From: JBDHWG01 sp046328525
GTDB lineage: Bacteria > Chloroflexota > Anaerolineae > Epilineales > JAHCIE01
Reading direction: 5' to 3'
DNA length: 64,000 nucleotides
Assembly (NCBI GenBank): GCA_046328525.1
Contig: JAXLWK010000003.1
Coordinates: 930,001 to 994,000 of the forward strand
The notes beneath the pieces are model-generated. The model saw only the letters and a list, made by a program, of their open reading frames with translations, did no database searches and was not told where the DNA came from. A program made the position numbers and the translations under genes. Shown here piece after piece: positions 1-8,525 of this stretch. Each line of letters begins with the position of its first letter. Positions within the stretch are counted from its first letter, which is position 1.

Positions 1-1509
1 CTGCTGGTCGCCGACACAGGTAACAAGCGCATCCAGCGCCTGGCGACCACGGGTGAGGCGCTGGCCGAGTTCCCGGCCGCCGACGCCCGCAGCCCGATGC
101 GCGTCGCCGCCGACGCCGACGGCGCGATCTATGTCCTCACCGAGGATGCCCGCGTTCAGAAATACACACCGGCGGGGGCGCTTCTCGCGTCCTGGGGCCA
201 GCCTGGCACGCGCCCGGATGAACTGCGGTTCCCCCAGGACATCGCCGTCGGAGCCGATGGCCGCGTCTTCGTCGCCGATACGGACAACCACCGCATCCAG
301 GTCTACCGCAAACTGCCCGCCGGGGCCGCCACGCCGACGCCCATCCCGACGGCAACGCCGATTGTGCGGTGCGACGCGGTCACCGCCAAGAGCATCTCGC
401 CCTCGACGATGCTGCTCGGCGGCAACGCGATGGTCAGCCTGTCGGTGCGGAGCAACTGCGCCACGATCACATCCCCCGCCGACCTCGCCCTCGTCATTGA
501 CCAGTCCCTCTCCATGTCCAACGACAACAAGATTGGCCTGACGAAGCAGGCCGCGCTGAATTTCGTCGCCGACCTGAACCTGGCTGTGGACCAGGCCGCG
601 CTTGTGCAGTTCAACGACGCGGCGCAGGTCGCCGTCCCGCTGACGCAGGAGCGCTTCCGATTGCAGCGCAGCATCGCCGAGATCACGCCGATTGGCGGCA
701 CAAACATCGCCGACGCCATCAACGCCGCCCAGGCGGAGCTGACCGGACCGCGCCAGCACCCCGATCACATGCGCTACATCATCCTGCTGACCGACGCCAA
801 TGAGGGCGTGGAGGGCGCGCCCCAGGCCGCAGCCGCGGCGAAGGCGACCGGCACACAGATATTCGCCATCGCCATCGGCCGCAACCTGCGGCCGGACATC
901 TTGCAGATTCTCAGCTCGCTCGCCAGCGGGCCTGGCTACTACTTCTATAGCCCTACGGGCGCCGAGCTTGTGGACATCTACCAGCACATCGCCCGCGTGG
1001 TCCAGCCGACTGACGTGCGCAATGTCCTGATTACCGACACCGTGCGCAACGACATTTACGCCAACGGCTACGGCTATCCCCTGCCCACGGTGGAGGGGCA
1101 GACCTTTACCTGGCGGCTCGACACGCTGCCCAGCCAGGGAATCACCGTCACCTATGGCATCCGGCCGAGCGTACCCGGCCAGTACTCGCCGAGCGCCGCG
1201 CCGGCGTCTGGCTTCTTCTTCGCCAACAACGGCGGCGTCACCCAGTTCCAGTTCCCGGACCCGGCGGTGCGCGTTCTCGTCGCCACCCCCACGCCGACGG
1301 CCACGCCAACGCCGACCCTGACCCCCACCCCGACGCGCACCGCGACGATCACGCCAACGCCGACCCTCACGCGCACCCCGACGCCCACGCCGACGCCCCG
1401 ACGCTACGACGTTTACCTGCCGCACCTGAGCACGTACCAGGTTCCAGAGGCGCTGGCCGGGCGCGAGACGGCGGCCGACGACGCGCGGGGAAGTCTCAGC
1501 GAGCCTTAA
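1..1509 (+). CDS. Partial secreted NHL-repeat / VWA-domain protein
   Basis: The reading frame is open from the first base, so the start lies outside the window. The first ~105 residues are NHL beta-propeller blades (VADTGNKRIQRL, VADTDNHRIQVY with the intervening FPQDIAVGADGRVFVAD). A von Willebrand factor A domain follows, with a MIDAS-type DQSLSMS motif, TNIADAI and LLTDAN, then a beta-rich region and a Thr/Pro linker (TPTPT). Near the end is VYLPHLSTYQ, a Leu-Pro motif that recurs at the C-termini of other large secreted proteins here. The likely role is an extracellular or cell-surface metal-dependent adhesion or scaffold protein. The gene ends 65 bp before a strong hairpin terminator. 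The domain calls are confident; the biological role is not known. Confidence 0.85.
   Translation: MLVADTGNKRIQRLATTGEALAEFPAADARSPMRVAADADGAIYVLTEDARVQKYTPAGALLASWGQPGTRPDELRFPQDIAVGADGRVFVADTDNHRIQVYRKLPAGAATPTPIPTATPIVRCDAVTAKSISPSTMLLGGNAMVSLSVRSNCATITSPADLALVIDQSLSMSNDNKIGLTKQAALNFVADLNLAVDQAALVQFNDAAQVAVPLTQERFRLQRSIAEITPIGGTNIADAINAAQAELTGPRQHPDHMRYIILLTDANEGVEGAPQAAAAAKATGTQIFAIAIGRNLRPDILQILSSLASGPGYYFYSPTGAELVDIYQHIARVVQPTDVRNVLITDTVRNDIYANGYGYPLPTVEGQTFTWRLDTLPSQGITVTYGIRPSVPGQYSPSAAPASGFFFANNGGVTQFQFPDPAVRVLVATPTPTATPTPTLTPTPTRTATITPTPTLTRTPTPTPTPRRYDVYLPHLSTYQVPEALAGRETAADDARGSLSEP
1282..1401 (+). repeat. Low-complexity Thr/Pro-coding repeat
   Basis: A tract of imperfect repeats of acgccgacgc-type units encodes alternating Thr-Pro (with Ala, Leu, Arg, Ile interruptions) between the VWA-containing body and the C-terminal tail. 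Such linkers occur in several other secreted proteins of this window and are probably extended stalks. The repetitive DNA is prone to length variation. Confidence 0.8.
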
Positions 1510-1574
1510 TCCACGCTTCATGGTAGCTTAATGCGGCCGACGGATACTATAGTCACAACATGATACCCCCAAGA

Positions 1575-1618
1575 AAAAAGCCTGGAGTGAGCAGCGGCGG
1601 TCTCACTCCAGGCTTTTT
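1575..1618. terminator. Bidirectional intrinsic terminator
   Basis: A perfect 17-bp inverted repeat (1575-1591 with 1602-1618) encloses a 10-nt loop. The stem core is GCCTGGAGTGAG, and the arms begin with an A-run and end with a T-run, so it works on both strands. It sits between two convergent genes (ending at 1509 on + and 1637 on -) and should terminate both. Confidence 0.95.
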
Positions 1619-1636
1619 CTATTGCGACGGCGTCGC

Positions 1637-4315
1637 TTACGGCGCTGCGCCAGGCGATACGATCTCGAACACCCAGGCAGCGCCATTGGTGTACAGCAGC
1701 CGGAAGCCCGGCTTGTTCAGGAACATCTCCGGCTTGAGCGCGCCGCCTTTCGCGCCGACATAGACGTGGGTCGCGCCCTCGCTCTGGATGACGGGCGCGA
1801 GCGCCTCCGCGTTCGCCGCCTCCGACACCACCCGCTGCGTCCGCGAGACTCGGTCAATCAGCGACGCCGACGACGAGTAGGCGTATGAGATGGGCGGGAG
1901 CGTCGTCGCCCGGTCCGCTAGAACACTCAGCCAGCCGCCGCCGTCCGTCGCGGCATACGCACCCTCCTGCCACTGGCGGCTGTTCACGATGAAGCGCGCC
2001 GTCGGCGGGACGTTGTCCTTGATCCACGCCGCCGCCGCCACGTCATCCCGCGTCGCTAGCACGGTGACCGGGTTGACCACTGTCAGCATGCCGTCGGCCG
2101 TCCAGAGCGCCGCGCCCACCAGGAGCGCCGCCAACACGACCCGTAGCGGCCAGACCCAGCGTTGCGGCGCGTACCACCGCTCCGGCGCGGCGCGGAATAG
2201 CAAGTCGGCCACCAGGAACGCCGCGCCGAGCACGAGGGTGAGCACGCCGACCTGCGTCGCCCATTGCCACGCCTCCGGCGGAAAGCGCAGCAATCCCGGC
2301 GAGGCCCATAGCACCACGCCGAAGGCGAGCGCGGCCATGCCCACGAGCAACACCCACTGCCACTGCTTCGCCATGACCGGCAGATCCGGACCCCACAAGG
2401 CCGCCAGGCTGTAGCCGCTCAGCATCGCCAGGGGCAAGAAGGCGGTGATGATGAGCGAATCGTTGCTGAATATCCACGAGTTGGACAGCCCCACCGCCGA
2501 CGGGTTGGTGACGAGGACGGTCAACGCCGTGCTGAGCAGGACCACGGCGACAAACCGGGGGCGGAACCAGAACCCGATCAGCGCGCCCAGCACGCTCAGA
2601 TAGACAAGCTCGCGTTGGTAGCCCAGCGCCGCCAGTCCCCAATGCGGCGCGTTGAATGTCGCCGACCCGCTCATCCACGCGCTGAGCGACCCCGTTTGCA
2701 CCAGGGTCAGCGACAGGCGCGTCTCCCACGGCAAGGCAATGACCAGGGCCACAGCCGCGACAAGGCCGATTCTCGCCCAGATCGGCGCGAACACGCGCCG
2801 GCTGGCAATCGCCGCCACGGTCTCAACGGCCAGGTATGCCCCGACAAGCGCCCCATACATCAGCAGCACGCGGTAGTGGGTCACGAACAAGGCCGCCGCC
2901 GCCACGCCCGCCAGCATGATGCGGCGGCCGACCGGCGGGCGCGCATCCATGGCGTCGAAGGCCAGCACAGCCGCCGCCGGCAGGAGGGCCAGGCCGGCGA
3001 GCTGCGTGTAGCGGCCCCACGTGAGGTAGTACGCTGGCATCAGGGAGACCGCCCCGACAATGGTCATGGCGACCAGGCCGGCGGCGCGCCGTCCCGTCAG
3101 GCGCGCCGTCAACAGGTACACGCCGGCGGCCACTAGGGCGTTCAGCGACTGGCCGACGATGAGCATCGCGGACGGGATGCTCAGCCCGGACAGCCAGGTA
3201 AAGACGGCAGTGACGCTATGGAACCCGAAGTGATAGATGAACGGGATGTCGTAGACATCAGGCCCCCAGGTGGCTGGCAGGCGACCGCTATCGGCAAAGA
3301 GGCGCACGCCTATCGCGTGCTGAATCGAGTCGACCCACGGCGAGACGACAAGGCCCAGGACGTGCAGGGTGCGCAGCGAAGCGATAATCACGAAGAGTGC
3401 CGCGAACGTGATGGCCACGAGCCAGTCGTTGCGGCTCATCTGGCGCAGCCGCGCCAACGGCGACGCATCCGGTGCGCCGCGCCGCCAGCGCTGCGCCTGA
3501 ACTGCGGCGATGGCCGCCACCATGAGGACGACAAGCCCCCACACCAGTGTGCTATTCAGCCGGATCGGCGTCACGCTGAGCAGCAGGAACAGCAGCGGCC
3601 AGACGGCGAGGCTGAGGCCGACGCTGAGCGCGAAGCGGCCCGGCGCATCTCGCAGTGCCCCGTATTCCTTCGCCGGGCCATGCCGGCGGCCGCGGTCGAG
3701 CCACAGCGTGAGGCCGTAGCCGGGCACAAAGAACACCGCCAGGAGAGGAACAACGAGGGCCAGCCAGTTCCAGAGGTCCTGGGCCAGCACGACGGCCAGG
3801 TCCACGTAGCCCAGGTGAACGTAGGTCTTGAAATCGAGGTCGCCCGCCTGCGGCTGCCCGTCCACAAGCATCTCCCCCTGCTTGTAGACATCATCCTTGT
3901 TGGACCAGACGGTCGCCGGGTTGCCGGGCGGCCCCGACAGCGTGAAGGTGAACTGGCGGCCGGCCGCGTCGGGAATGGGCGCGAAGTCGAAGCGGATGGG
4001 GTTATTGTGCCGCAGCGCCACCAGGGGCAGTGACGCGCGGCGCAGCTCGCGGTTCTGGTCGTCGTACAGACGGAACTCGAGCGCACCCGACAGCGTAGGG
4101 TCGGGGTAGACCGCCAGGATCATCTCGACCCCGCTCAAGCCGGGTTGCGTCGCCACGAACGTCTGCCCAACGGCATCCTGGCGCTCGATGCGGGGCGCTG
4201 GGGTATCAAGGCGCGGCTGCTCGACATCTACGCCCGAAATGCCGCCGCTACAACCGGAAAGGGTCAGGGCGACCAGGAAGAGAGCCGCCCTGACCCAGCG
4301 CGGGAACTGTCTCAC
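1637..4315 (-). CDS. Polytopic membrane protein with lipoprotein-type N-terminus (glycosyltransferase-like)
   Basis: About 892 residues. I choose the GTG at 4315 rather than the upstream ATG at 4354. It has a GAGG Shine-Dalgarno 8 nt before it, begins 13 nt after the lgt stop, and gives a clean signal sequence ending in the lipobox LTLSGC. A ~150-residue extracytoplasmic beta domain follows, then many membrane helices from about residue 190, with loops such as WVDSIQHAIGVRLFADSG and LTWGRYTQLAGL that resemble the GT-C / DUF6541-like class of integral membrane glycosyltransferases. The C-terminal ~130 residues are a soluble domain (AAWIKDNVPPTARFIVN) typical of that class. Substrate unknown. 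It is probably cotranscribed with lgt. Confidence 0.7.
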   Translation of the reverse strand: MRQFPRWVRAALFLVALTLSGCSGGISGVDVEQPRLDTPAPRIERQDAVGQTFVATQPGLSGVEMILAVYPDPTLSGALEFRLYDDQNRELRRASLPLVALRHNNPIRFDFAPIPDAAGRQFTFTLSGPPGNPATVWSNKDDVYKQGEMLVDGQPQAGDLDFKTYVHLGYVDLAVVLAQDLWNWLALVVPLLAVFFVPGYGLTLWLDRGRRHGPAKEYGALRDAPGRFALSVGLSLAVWPLLFLLLSVTPIRLNSTLVWGLVVLMVAAIAAVQAQRWRRGAPDASPLARLRQMSRNDWLVAITFAALFVIIASLRTLHVLGLVVSPWVDSIQHAIGVRLFADSGRLPATWGPDVYDIPFIYHFGFHSVTAVFTWLSGLSIPSAMLIVGQSLNALVAAGVYLLTARLTGRRAAGLVAMTIVGAVSLMPAYYLTWGRYTQLAGLALLPAAAVLAFDAMDARPPVGRRIMLAGVAAAALFVTHYRVLLMYGALVGAYLAVETVAAIASRRVFAPIWARIGLVAAVALVIALPWETRLSLTLVQTGSLSAWMSGSATFNAPHWGLAALGYQRELVYLSVLGALIGFWFRPRFVAVVLLSTALTVLVTNPSAVGLSNSWIFSNDSLIITAFLPLAMLSGYSLAALWGPDLPVMAKQWQWVLLVGMAALAFGVVLWASPGLLRFPPEAWQWATQVGVLTLVLGAAFLVADLLFRAAPERWYAPQRWVWPLRVVLAALLVGAALWTADGMLTVVNPVTVLATRDDVAAAAWIKDNVPPTARFIVNSRQWQEGAYAATDGGGWLSVLADRATTLPPISYAYSSSASLIDRVSRTQRVVSEAANAEALAPVIQSEGATHVYVGAKGGALKPEMFLNKPGFRLLYTNGAAWVFEIVSPGAAP

Positions 4316-4328
4316 GCCGAGAACCTCG

Positions 4329-5174
4329 CTATTCGGCCGCGGGTGTTCCCCCAAATTTGGCCGGAACCTGGAGCCTGTGCCGAATAATCAGGATGATGGC
4401 CGACACGACGGCGATGATGATCGAGATCCACTGCGCCGTCGGCAGCCCACCGACTGTCCAGGCATCCGGCCGCTGGAACTCGACGATGAACCGCGCCATC
4501 GGATACAGGATGAGATAGCAGAGGAAAATGTCGCCGGTCAGCAGCCGCTCCCGAAAGCGTATTGAGATCCAGACCAGCAGCGCCGCAATGCCGAAGTTAA
4601 GGATCGCTTCGTACAGGAAAGTGGGCTGGAAGCGTGTTTCCGGCGGGAGATCGGCGAAAACGGGCAGGCGGTGCTGAATGTCAATCGGAATGCCCCACGG
4701 CAGGGTCGTCGGGAAGCCGTAAAGCTCTTGATTGAAGTAGTTGCCGAAGCGGCCGATGCCCTGCGCCAGCGCCAGACCGGGCACGGCGAAGTCGAGAAGC
4801 TGGATAAACGTGACTTCCTTCGTGAAGCGGGAGTAGACCCACAGCCCGAAGACGCCGCCGATGATCGCGCCGTAGATGCCGAGGCCGCGCAGGCCGCCGT
4901 TCCAGAAGGCGATGATGTCAATCGGGTTCTGGCGGTAGTAGTCCCAGCCGATGCCGCCGGTCGGTGAGGAGAACACGTGGTAGAGGCGCGCGCCAATCAA
5001 GCCGAAGATGAGGGCGGGGATGAGCGCGTTCCACATGTGATCGGGGTTGACACCGGCGCGCTTCGCCTGGCGACTCGCCAGCCACGTGCCGGCGATCGCG
5101 CCGATGGTAATCAGAAAGCCATACCAGTAGAGAGTGAGCGGGCCAAGCTTCAAGAGTTCAGGGGACGGCGTCAT
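4329..5174 (-). CDS. lgt: Prolipoprotein diacylglyceryl transferase
   Basis: Transfers diacylglycerol from phosphatidylglycerol to the lipobox cysteine of prolipoproteins in the cytoplasmic membrane. About 281 residues with seven hydrophobic helices. The Lgt landmarks are present: LYWYGFLITIGA near the N-terminus, WNGGLRGLGIYGAIIGG, the RFGNYFNQELYG signature and QPTFLYE. The ATG at 5174 is chosen because it follows an AGAAGGAAAGG ribosome site and begins the conserved region; an in-frame upstream start at 5240 would lie within the promoter. The window encodes several lipoproteins that would be its substrates. The family assignment is firm. Confidence 0.95.
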   Translation of the reverse strand: MTPSPELLKLGPLTLYWYGFLITIGAIAGTWLASRQAKRAGVNPDHMWNALIPALIFGLIGARLYHVFSSPTGGIGWDYYRQNPIDIIAFWNGGLRGLGIYGAIIGGVFGLWVYSRFTKEVTFIQLLDFAVPGLALAQGIGRFGNYFNQELYGFPTTLPWGIPIDIQHRLPVFADLPPETRFQPTFLYEAILNFGIAALLVWISIRFRERLLTGDIFLCYLILYPMARFIVEFQRPDAWTVGGLPTAQWISIIIAVVSAIILIIRHRLQVPAKFGGTPAAE

Positions 5175-5211
5175 AGAGCCTTTCCTTCTAATGCCGATCA
5201 AACAACAGCCA

Positions 5212-5240
5212 ATTATAACGTCGCGTCGGAGGTCGGTCAA
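5212..5240 (-). promoter_or_regulatory. Sigma70-type promoter for lgt
   Basis: On the minus strand, -35 TTGACC (5235-5240) and -10 TATAAT (5212-5217) are separated by exactly 17 bp. Transcription would start about 30 nt before the chosen lgt start codon. Confidence 0.75.
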
Positions 5241-5374
5241 ACCTCAGGTTCCTCTTGCGCGCAGCAGCGTGCGCCCCTAGAATTTAGGAGCAGGCGATAT
5301 TGACTGACGCTTGCAATGGCACGATTGTTCCCCGATGCGGGATAGTATCCCACCATCCCTTGTAGGAGACCGGC

Positions 5375-6007
5375 ATGAAGTACTTCTGGGACCCCCTTCA
5401 GCGCGTTCAGCGCCTCCGCCGCGCCGACGCGGCCCGCGAGCACGACCAGGGAACGGACCGCCTCCCCCCCGGCCAGGCGCTGACGCTCAAGTTCCCCGTC
5501 CTGACCTACGGCTCCACCCCCAACGTCCGCCCGGACGACTGGACGTTCGAGGTGTGGGGGCTTGTCGAGGAACCCAAGACGTGGACGTGGGATGAATTCC
5601 TCGCCATCGGGGCGAAGGAGCAGGTGTGCGACATCCACTGCGTCACCCGCTGGAGCAAGTTCGACACGCTGTGGAAGGGTATCCCGTTCAAAGCGGTGTA
5701 CGAGCAGCTGAAGCCCAAGCCGGGCGCCGACTACGTGATGCTGCACTCCTACGGGGGCTACACGACCAACATGCGCGTGGACGAGATGTTGGACGACAGC
5801 GTGATGTTCGCGTATGAGTACGAGGGAAAGCCGTTGGAGCGCGACCACGGCGGCCCCATGCGCGCCCTGGTGCCCAGGCTCTACTTCTGGAAGAGCGCGA
5901 AGTGGGTGCGCGGGCTAGAGTTCATGAACACCAACCGCCCCGGCTTCTGGGAAATGTACGGCTACCACATCCACGGGGACTACCGACTAGAACAAAGGTT
6001 CTCATAA
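5375..6007 (+). CDS. Sulfite oxidase-family molybdopterin-binding oxidoreductase
   Basis: A 210-residue protein consisting of a single oxidoreductase molybdopterin-binding domain. The motif CDIHCVTRWSKFD carries the conserved cysteine expected to ligate molybdenum, followed by GIPFKAVYEQ and the later LVPRLYFWKSAKWVRG and HGDYRLEQRF, all typical of short SuoX/MsrP-like soluble proteins. There is no Tat or Sec signal and no dimerisation domain, so it is probably cytoplasmic, or the substrate is handled differently from MsrP. The ATG at 5375 has TAGGAG 8 nt upstream. It is divergent from lgt and followed by its own terminator. The substrate cannot be told from sequence. Confidence 0.88.
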   Translation: MKYFWDPLQRVQRLRRADAAREHDQGTDRLPPGQALTLKFPVLTYGSTPNVRPDDWTFEVWGLVEEPKTWTWDEFLAIGAKEQVCDIHCVTRWSKFDTLWKGIPFKAVYEQLKPKPGADYVMLHSYGGYTTNMRVDEMLDDSVMFAYEYEGKPLERDHGGPMRALVPRLYFWKSAKWVRGLEFMNTNRPGFWEMYGYHIHGDYRLEQRFS

Positions 6008-6074
6008 CGCTGAAGCCTGCTCGCGCTGCACCCATATGCCGTTATGTAGACTAGCCGTCCCCGCTTTGTTCCAT

Positions 6075-6119
6075 GGCCATCTTCAGCCCAATTCTATCGG
6101 CCGGAGATGGCCTTTTCTT
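6075..6119 (+). terminator. Intrinsic terminator after the molybdopterin protein
   Basis: GGCCATCT (6075-6082) pairs perfectly with AGATGGCC (6105-6112), and the T-rich tract TTTTCTT follows directly. It lies 67 bp after the + strand stop codon. Confidence 0.75.
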
Positions 6120-6418
6120 GCGTGTTCAGCCTCCTTCGCTCCGACGGACGATTGCCCGTGGTACGCAACACCCTCGCTGGCCTCCTCCTGTCGCTGGCTT
6201 GGTACTTGCCAGCATCCACTACTATTGTAGCAAACGATGGTCCCTTTTCAGGTGCTTTTCGGTTACGAAGCCAGGGCTTTTGAGATATTCTGAGCTGACG
6301 TGGGATTTTTCCCCCCACCTACGACAGAGGCATGCTGTTCGGCCACGGCCGCGTCACCAGAAATGTCGCCGCTCGCCATGTCGGCGAGATGGGCAAGGGC
6401 GTCGTCCGTTTGAATCCA
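6120..6418. other. Intergenic stretch without a recognisable gene
   Basis: About 300 bp between the terminator and the 3' end of the convergent histidine kinase gene. Small reading frames on both strands show no domain, ribosome site or codon pattern that I can support. A weak GTGGG...CCCAC hairpin occurs near 6300 but lacks a convincing U-tract. Confidence 0.5.
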
Positions 6419-7768
6419 TCACGCCGGCGAAACCAGGACGGTGAAGGTCGTTCCTTGCCCAAGCGCGCTCGCGACCTCAATCCTGGCGCCTTGCGCCTCG
6501 GCGAGGGACTTCGCGATGGCGAGCCCGAGACCTGACCCGCCATTTTGCTCGCTGCGTGAATCGTCGCCGCGGTAGAAGCGGTCGAACACATGCGGCAGGA
6601 TATCGGGCGGGATCCCGACACCCGTGTCTTGCACGCTGAGAGCGACGACGACCCCCAGGCGACGCGCGCCCAAGACAATCTGCCCGCCTGACGGCGTGTA
6701 GCGCAGGGCATTGGACACCAGGTTGCCCAGCACCTGGGCCATGCGCTCCGGGTCAACCAGGATGTCCGGCAGGCCACGCTCCGCCAGCACACGCATTGTA
6801 ATGCCACGTTCCTCCGCCTGAGGAGCGTGCGCGGCTACAAGCCTTTCGAGGAGTGCCTCGGACGAGATCGGGATGCGCTGAATGGGCAACTCGCCCGCGT
6901 CGGCGAGGGATAGAATTCGCAAGTCCTCGATAAGGGTCTGAAGGTGCTGCGCTTCGGTATGCATCGCATCGAACCGCTCGGGTGTTGGCTGGAAGACGCC
7001 ATCGCGCAGTCCCTCGATATAGGCGTTGATGACCGTTAGTGGCGTGCGCAGATCGTGCGCAATGTCGGCGGTCATCTGGCGGCGCAACTCGTTCGAGCGG
7101 GCCAGATCGCTGCTCAGCTTGTTGAAAGCCTCGGTGAGGGTACCGAGCTCATCCGCCGACCGCACGGGGACTTCTTGGCGAAGCTCGCCGCGCGCCATAG
7201 CCTCGATGGCGTGAGTCAGGTCGCGGAGCGGCCGGGTCAGGGTGCGGGCCAGCAGAATCCCAACGAGCAAGGCAACTGCGGCTGCGGCGAGGGCAGCCAT
7301 CGACAGCGCCCACTGGGTGCTTGCCAGGTACTGCATCTCTCGCTCGGTGAGCGCGGGCGCCCCACGCACGTCAATCACCGTCCCGACTATGCGCCCGAAC
7401 ACTTCGACCGGGACCCCCGCCTCTAGCTCGCTAGCCGGGATTCGGTCGCCACTGCGATACGGCTGCACCGGCGTAATCACACTACCTGCTTGATCCACGA
7501 GGATGAACTGGGGCGGTCGTGGCGGCGCGCCGGGCTGCGGCGACAATTCGAGCTGGTGGAAATACTCGCCGGCGCCCGCCCAGGAACCATGCGATTGGTA
7601 GTAGGCGGCCGCATTCGCCACGTATTCGTTGCGCAACTGCCCCATGACGAAGCGGTCGAACTCGCGCATCGTTACAACCCGCGCGAGAAGGGCTGCCAGG
7701 CCGATCCCCAAAACGCTGGTCAAGAGAAACGCCAGGGTTAGTTTGAGGATTAGTGAGCCTCGCCACAT
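6419..7768 (-). CDS. Sensor histidine kinase (HAMP, HisKA, HATPase)
   Basis: About 449 residues. Order: TM helix near residues 10-30; an extracytoplasmic sensor segment of ~120 residues; a second TM at about 155-177; a HAMP linker (LTRPLRDLTHAIEAMARGEL); HisKA with phospho-acceptor His in MTADIAHDLRTPLTV; and a HATPase with N box NLVSNALRYTP, G1 VQDTGVGIP and G2 GGSGLGLAI. It signals to the OmpR-type regulator encoded 37-46 nt upstream. I favour the ATG at 7768; an in-frame GTG at 7777 is equally possible and adds three residues. It closes the operon that encodes the sulfotransferase-like and phosphatase-like secreted proteins, so the stimulus may relate to their substrates. Confidence 0.92.
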   Translation of the reverse strand: MWRGSLILKLTLAFLLTSVLGIGLAALLARVVTMREFDRFVMGQLRNEYVANAAAYYQSHGSWAGAGEYFHQLELSPQPGAPPRPPQFILVDQAGSVITPVQPYRSGDRIPASELEAGVPVEVFGRIVGTVIDVRGAPALTEREMQYLASTQWALSMAALAAAAVALLVGILLARTLTRPLRDLTHAIEAMARGELRQEVPVRSADELGTLTEAFNKLSSDLARSNELRRQMTADIAHDLRTPLTVINAYIEGLRDGVFQPTPERFDAMHTEAQHLQTLIEDLRILSLADAGELPIQRIPISSEALLERLVAAHAPQAEERGITMRVLAERGLPDILVDPERMAQVLGNLVSNALRYTPSGGQIVLGARRLGVVVALSVQDTGVGIPPDILPHVFDRFYRGDDSRSEQNGGSGLGLAIAKSLAEAQGARIEVASALGQGTTFTVLVSPA

Positions 7769-7814
7769 GCTCTTCACCCCGTCTCAGACCACCCGCTGAA
7801 TACGTACCGGCCGT

Positions 7815-8501
7815 TCACAGGTCCGCCCGGAATCGGTAGCCGACGCCGAACACAGACTCAATATAACGCGGCTGACTCGGATCCATCTCTATCTTCGCCC
7901 GCAGATTGTGGATATGGGTGTTGACCGTGTGCTCCACACCTTCGATAGCAATGCCCTGTAGCCGCTCGAGCAGCTCTGAGCGCGAGAACGCGCGGCCCGG
8001 CGTCGCCATAAGCGTCACGAGCAGCTCGAATTCCGACGGTGTCAGCCGAATCGGTCGGCCGCCGACCTGAACTGCATGGGCATCCAGGTCCACGACGAGG
8101 TCACCCGCCCGCAGCACAACCGGCCGCGAAGCCTCCGGGTTTGCCCGACGGAGGACGGCGCGGATCCGAGCCACAAGCTCGCGCATGCCGAATGGCTTCG
8201 TCACGTAGTCGTCGGCTCCCAGCTCCAACCCTAGCACCTTGTCCGTCTCCTCCAGCCGCGCTGTGAGGAGGATGACGGGCGTATTGCGCTCACTGCGGTA
8301 GGTGCGCAGGAAGTCGTAGCCGCTCATCTCCGGCATCATGATGTCGAGCAGAATAAGGTCAGGTTTCTCATGGCGGGCGACATACAGGGCCTCGCGTCCG
8401 TTCTCTGCGGTCACGACCCGGAAGCCTTCCTCGGTCAGGTAATCGCGCAGGACGTTGCGTACCCCAGCCTTGTCATCCACCACGAGAAGTGTAACCGCCA
8501 A
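7815..8501 (-). CDS. OmpR/PhoB-family response regulator
   Basis: 228 residues: a receiver domain with acidic pair DD (9-10), phosphorylated Asp53 in LILLDIMMPEMSG, conserved T/K positions (ILLTAR, DYVTKPF), then a winged-helix DNA-binding domain (LTPSEFELLVTLMATPGRAFSR ... VNTHIHNLRAKIE). It starts at TTG with a strong AAGGAGAG site, and sits 24 nt after the phosphatase gene. OmpR-type regulators bind direct repeats with ~11-bp period, and such repeats lie upstream of the first gene of this operon (15708-15726), so autoregulation of the operon is plausible. Confidence 0.95.
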   Translation of the reverse strand: MAVTLLVVDDKAGVRNVLRDYLTEEGFRVVTAENGREALYVARHEKPDLILLDIMMPEMSGYDFLRTYRSERNTPVILLTARLEETDKVLGLELGADDYVTKPFGMRELVARIRAVLRRANPEASRPVVLRAGDLVVDLDAHAVQVGGRPIRLTPSEFELLVTLMATPGRAFSRSELLERLQGIAIEGVEHTVNTHIHNLRAKIEMDPSQPRYIESVFGVGYRFRADL

Positions 8502-8525
8502 CGCGCTCTCCTTCTGTCGTCCGGT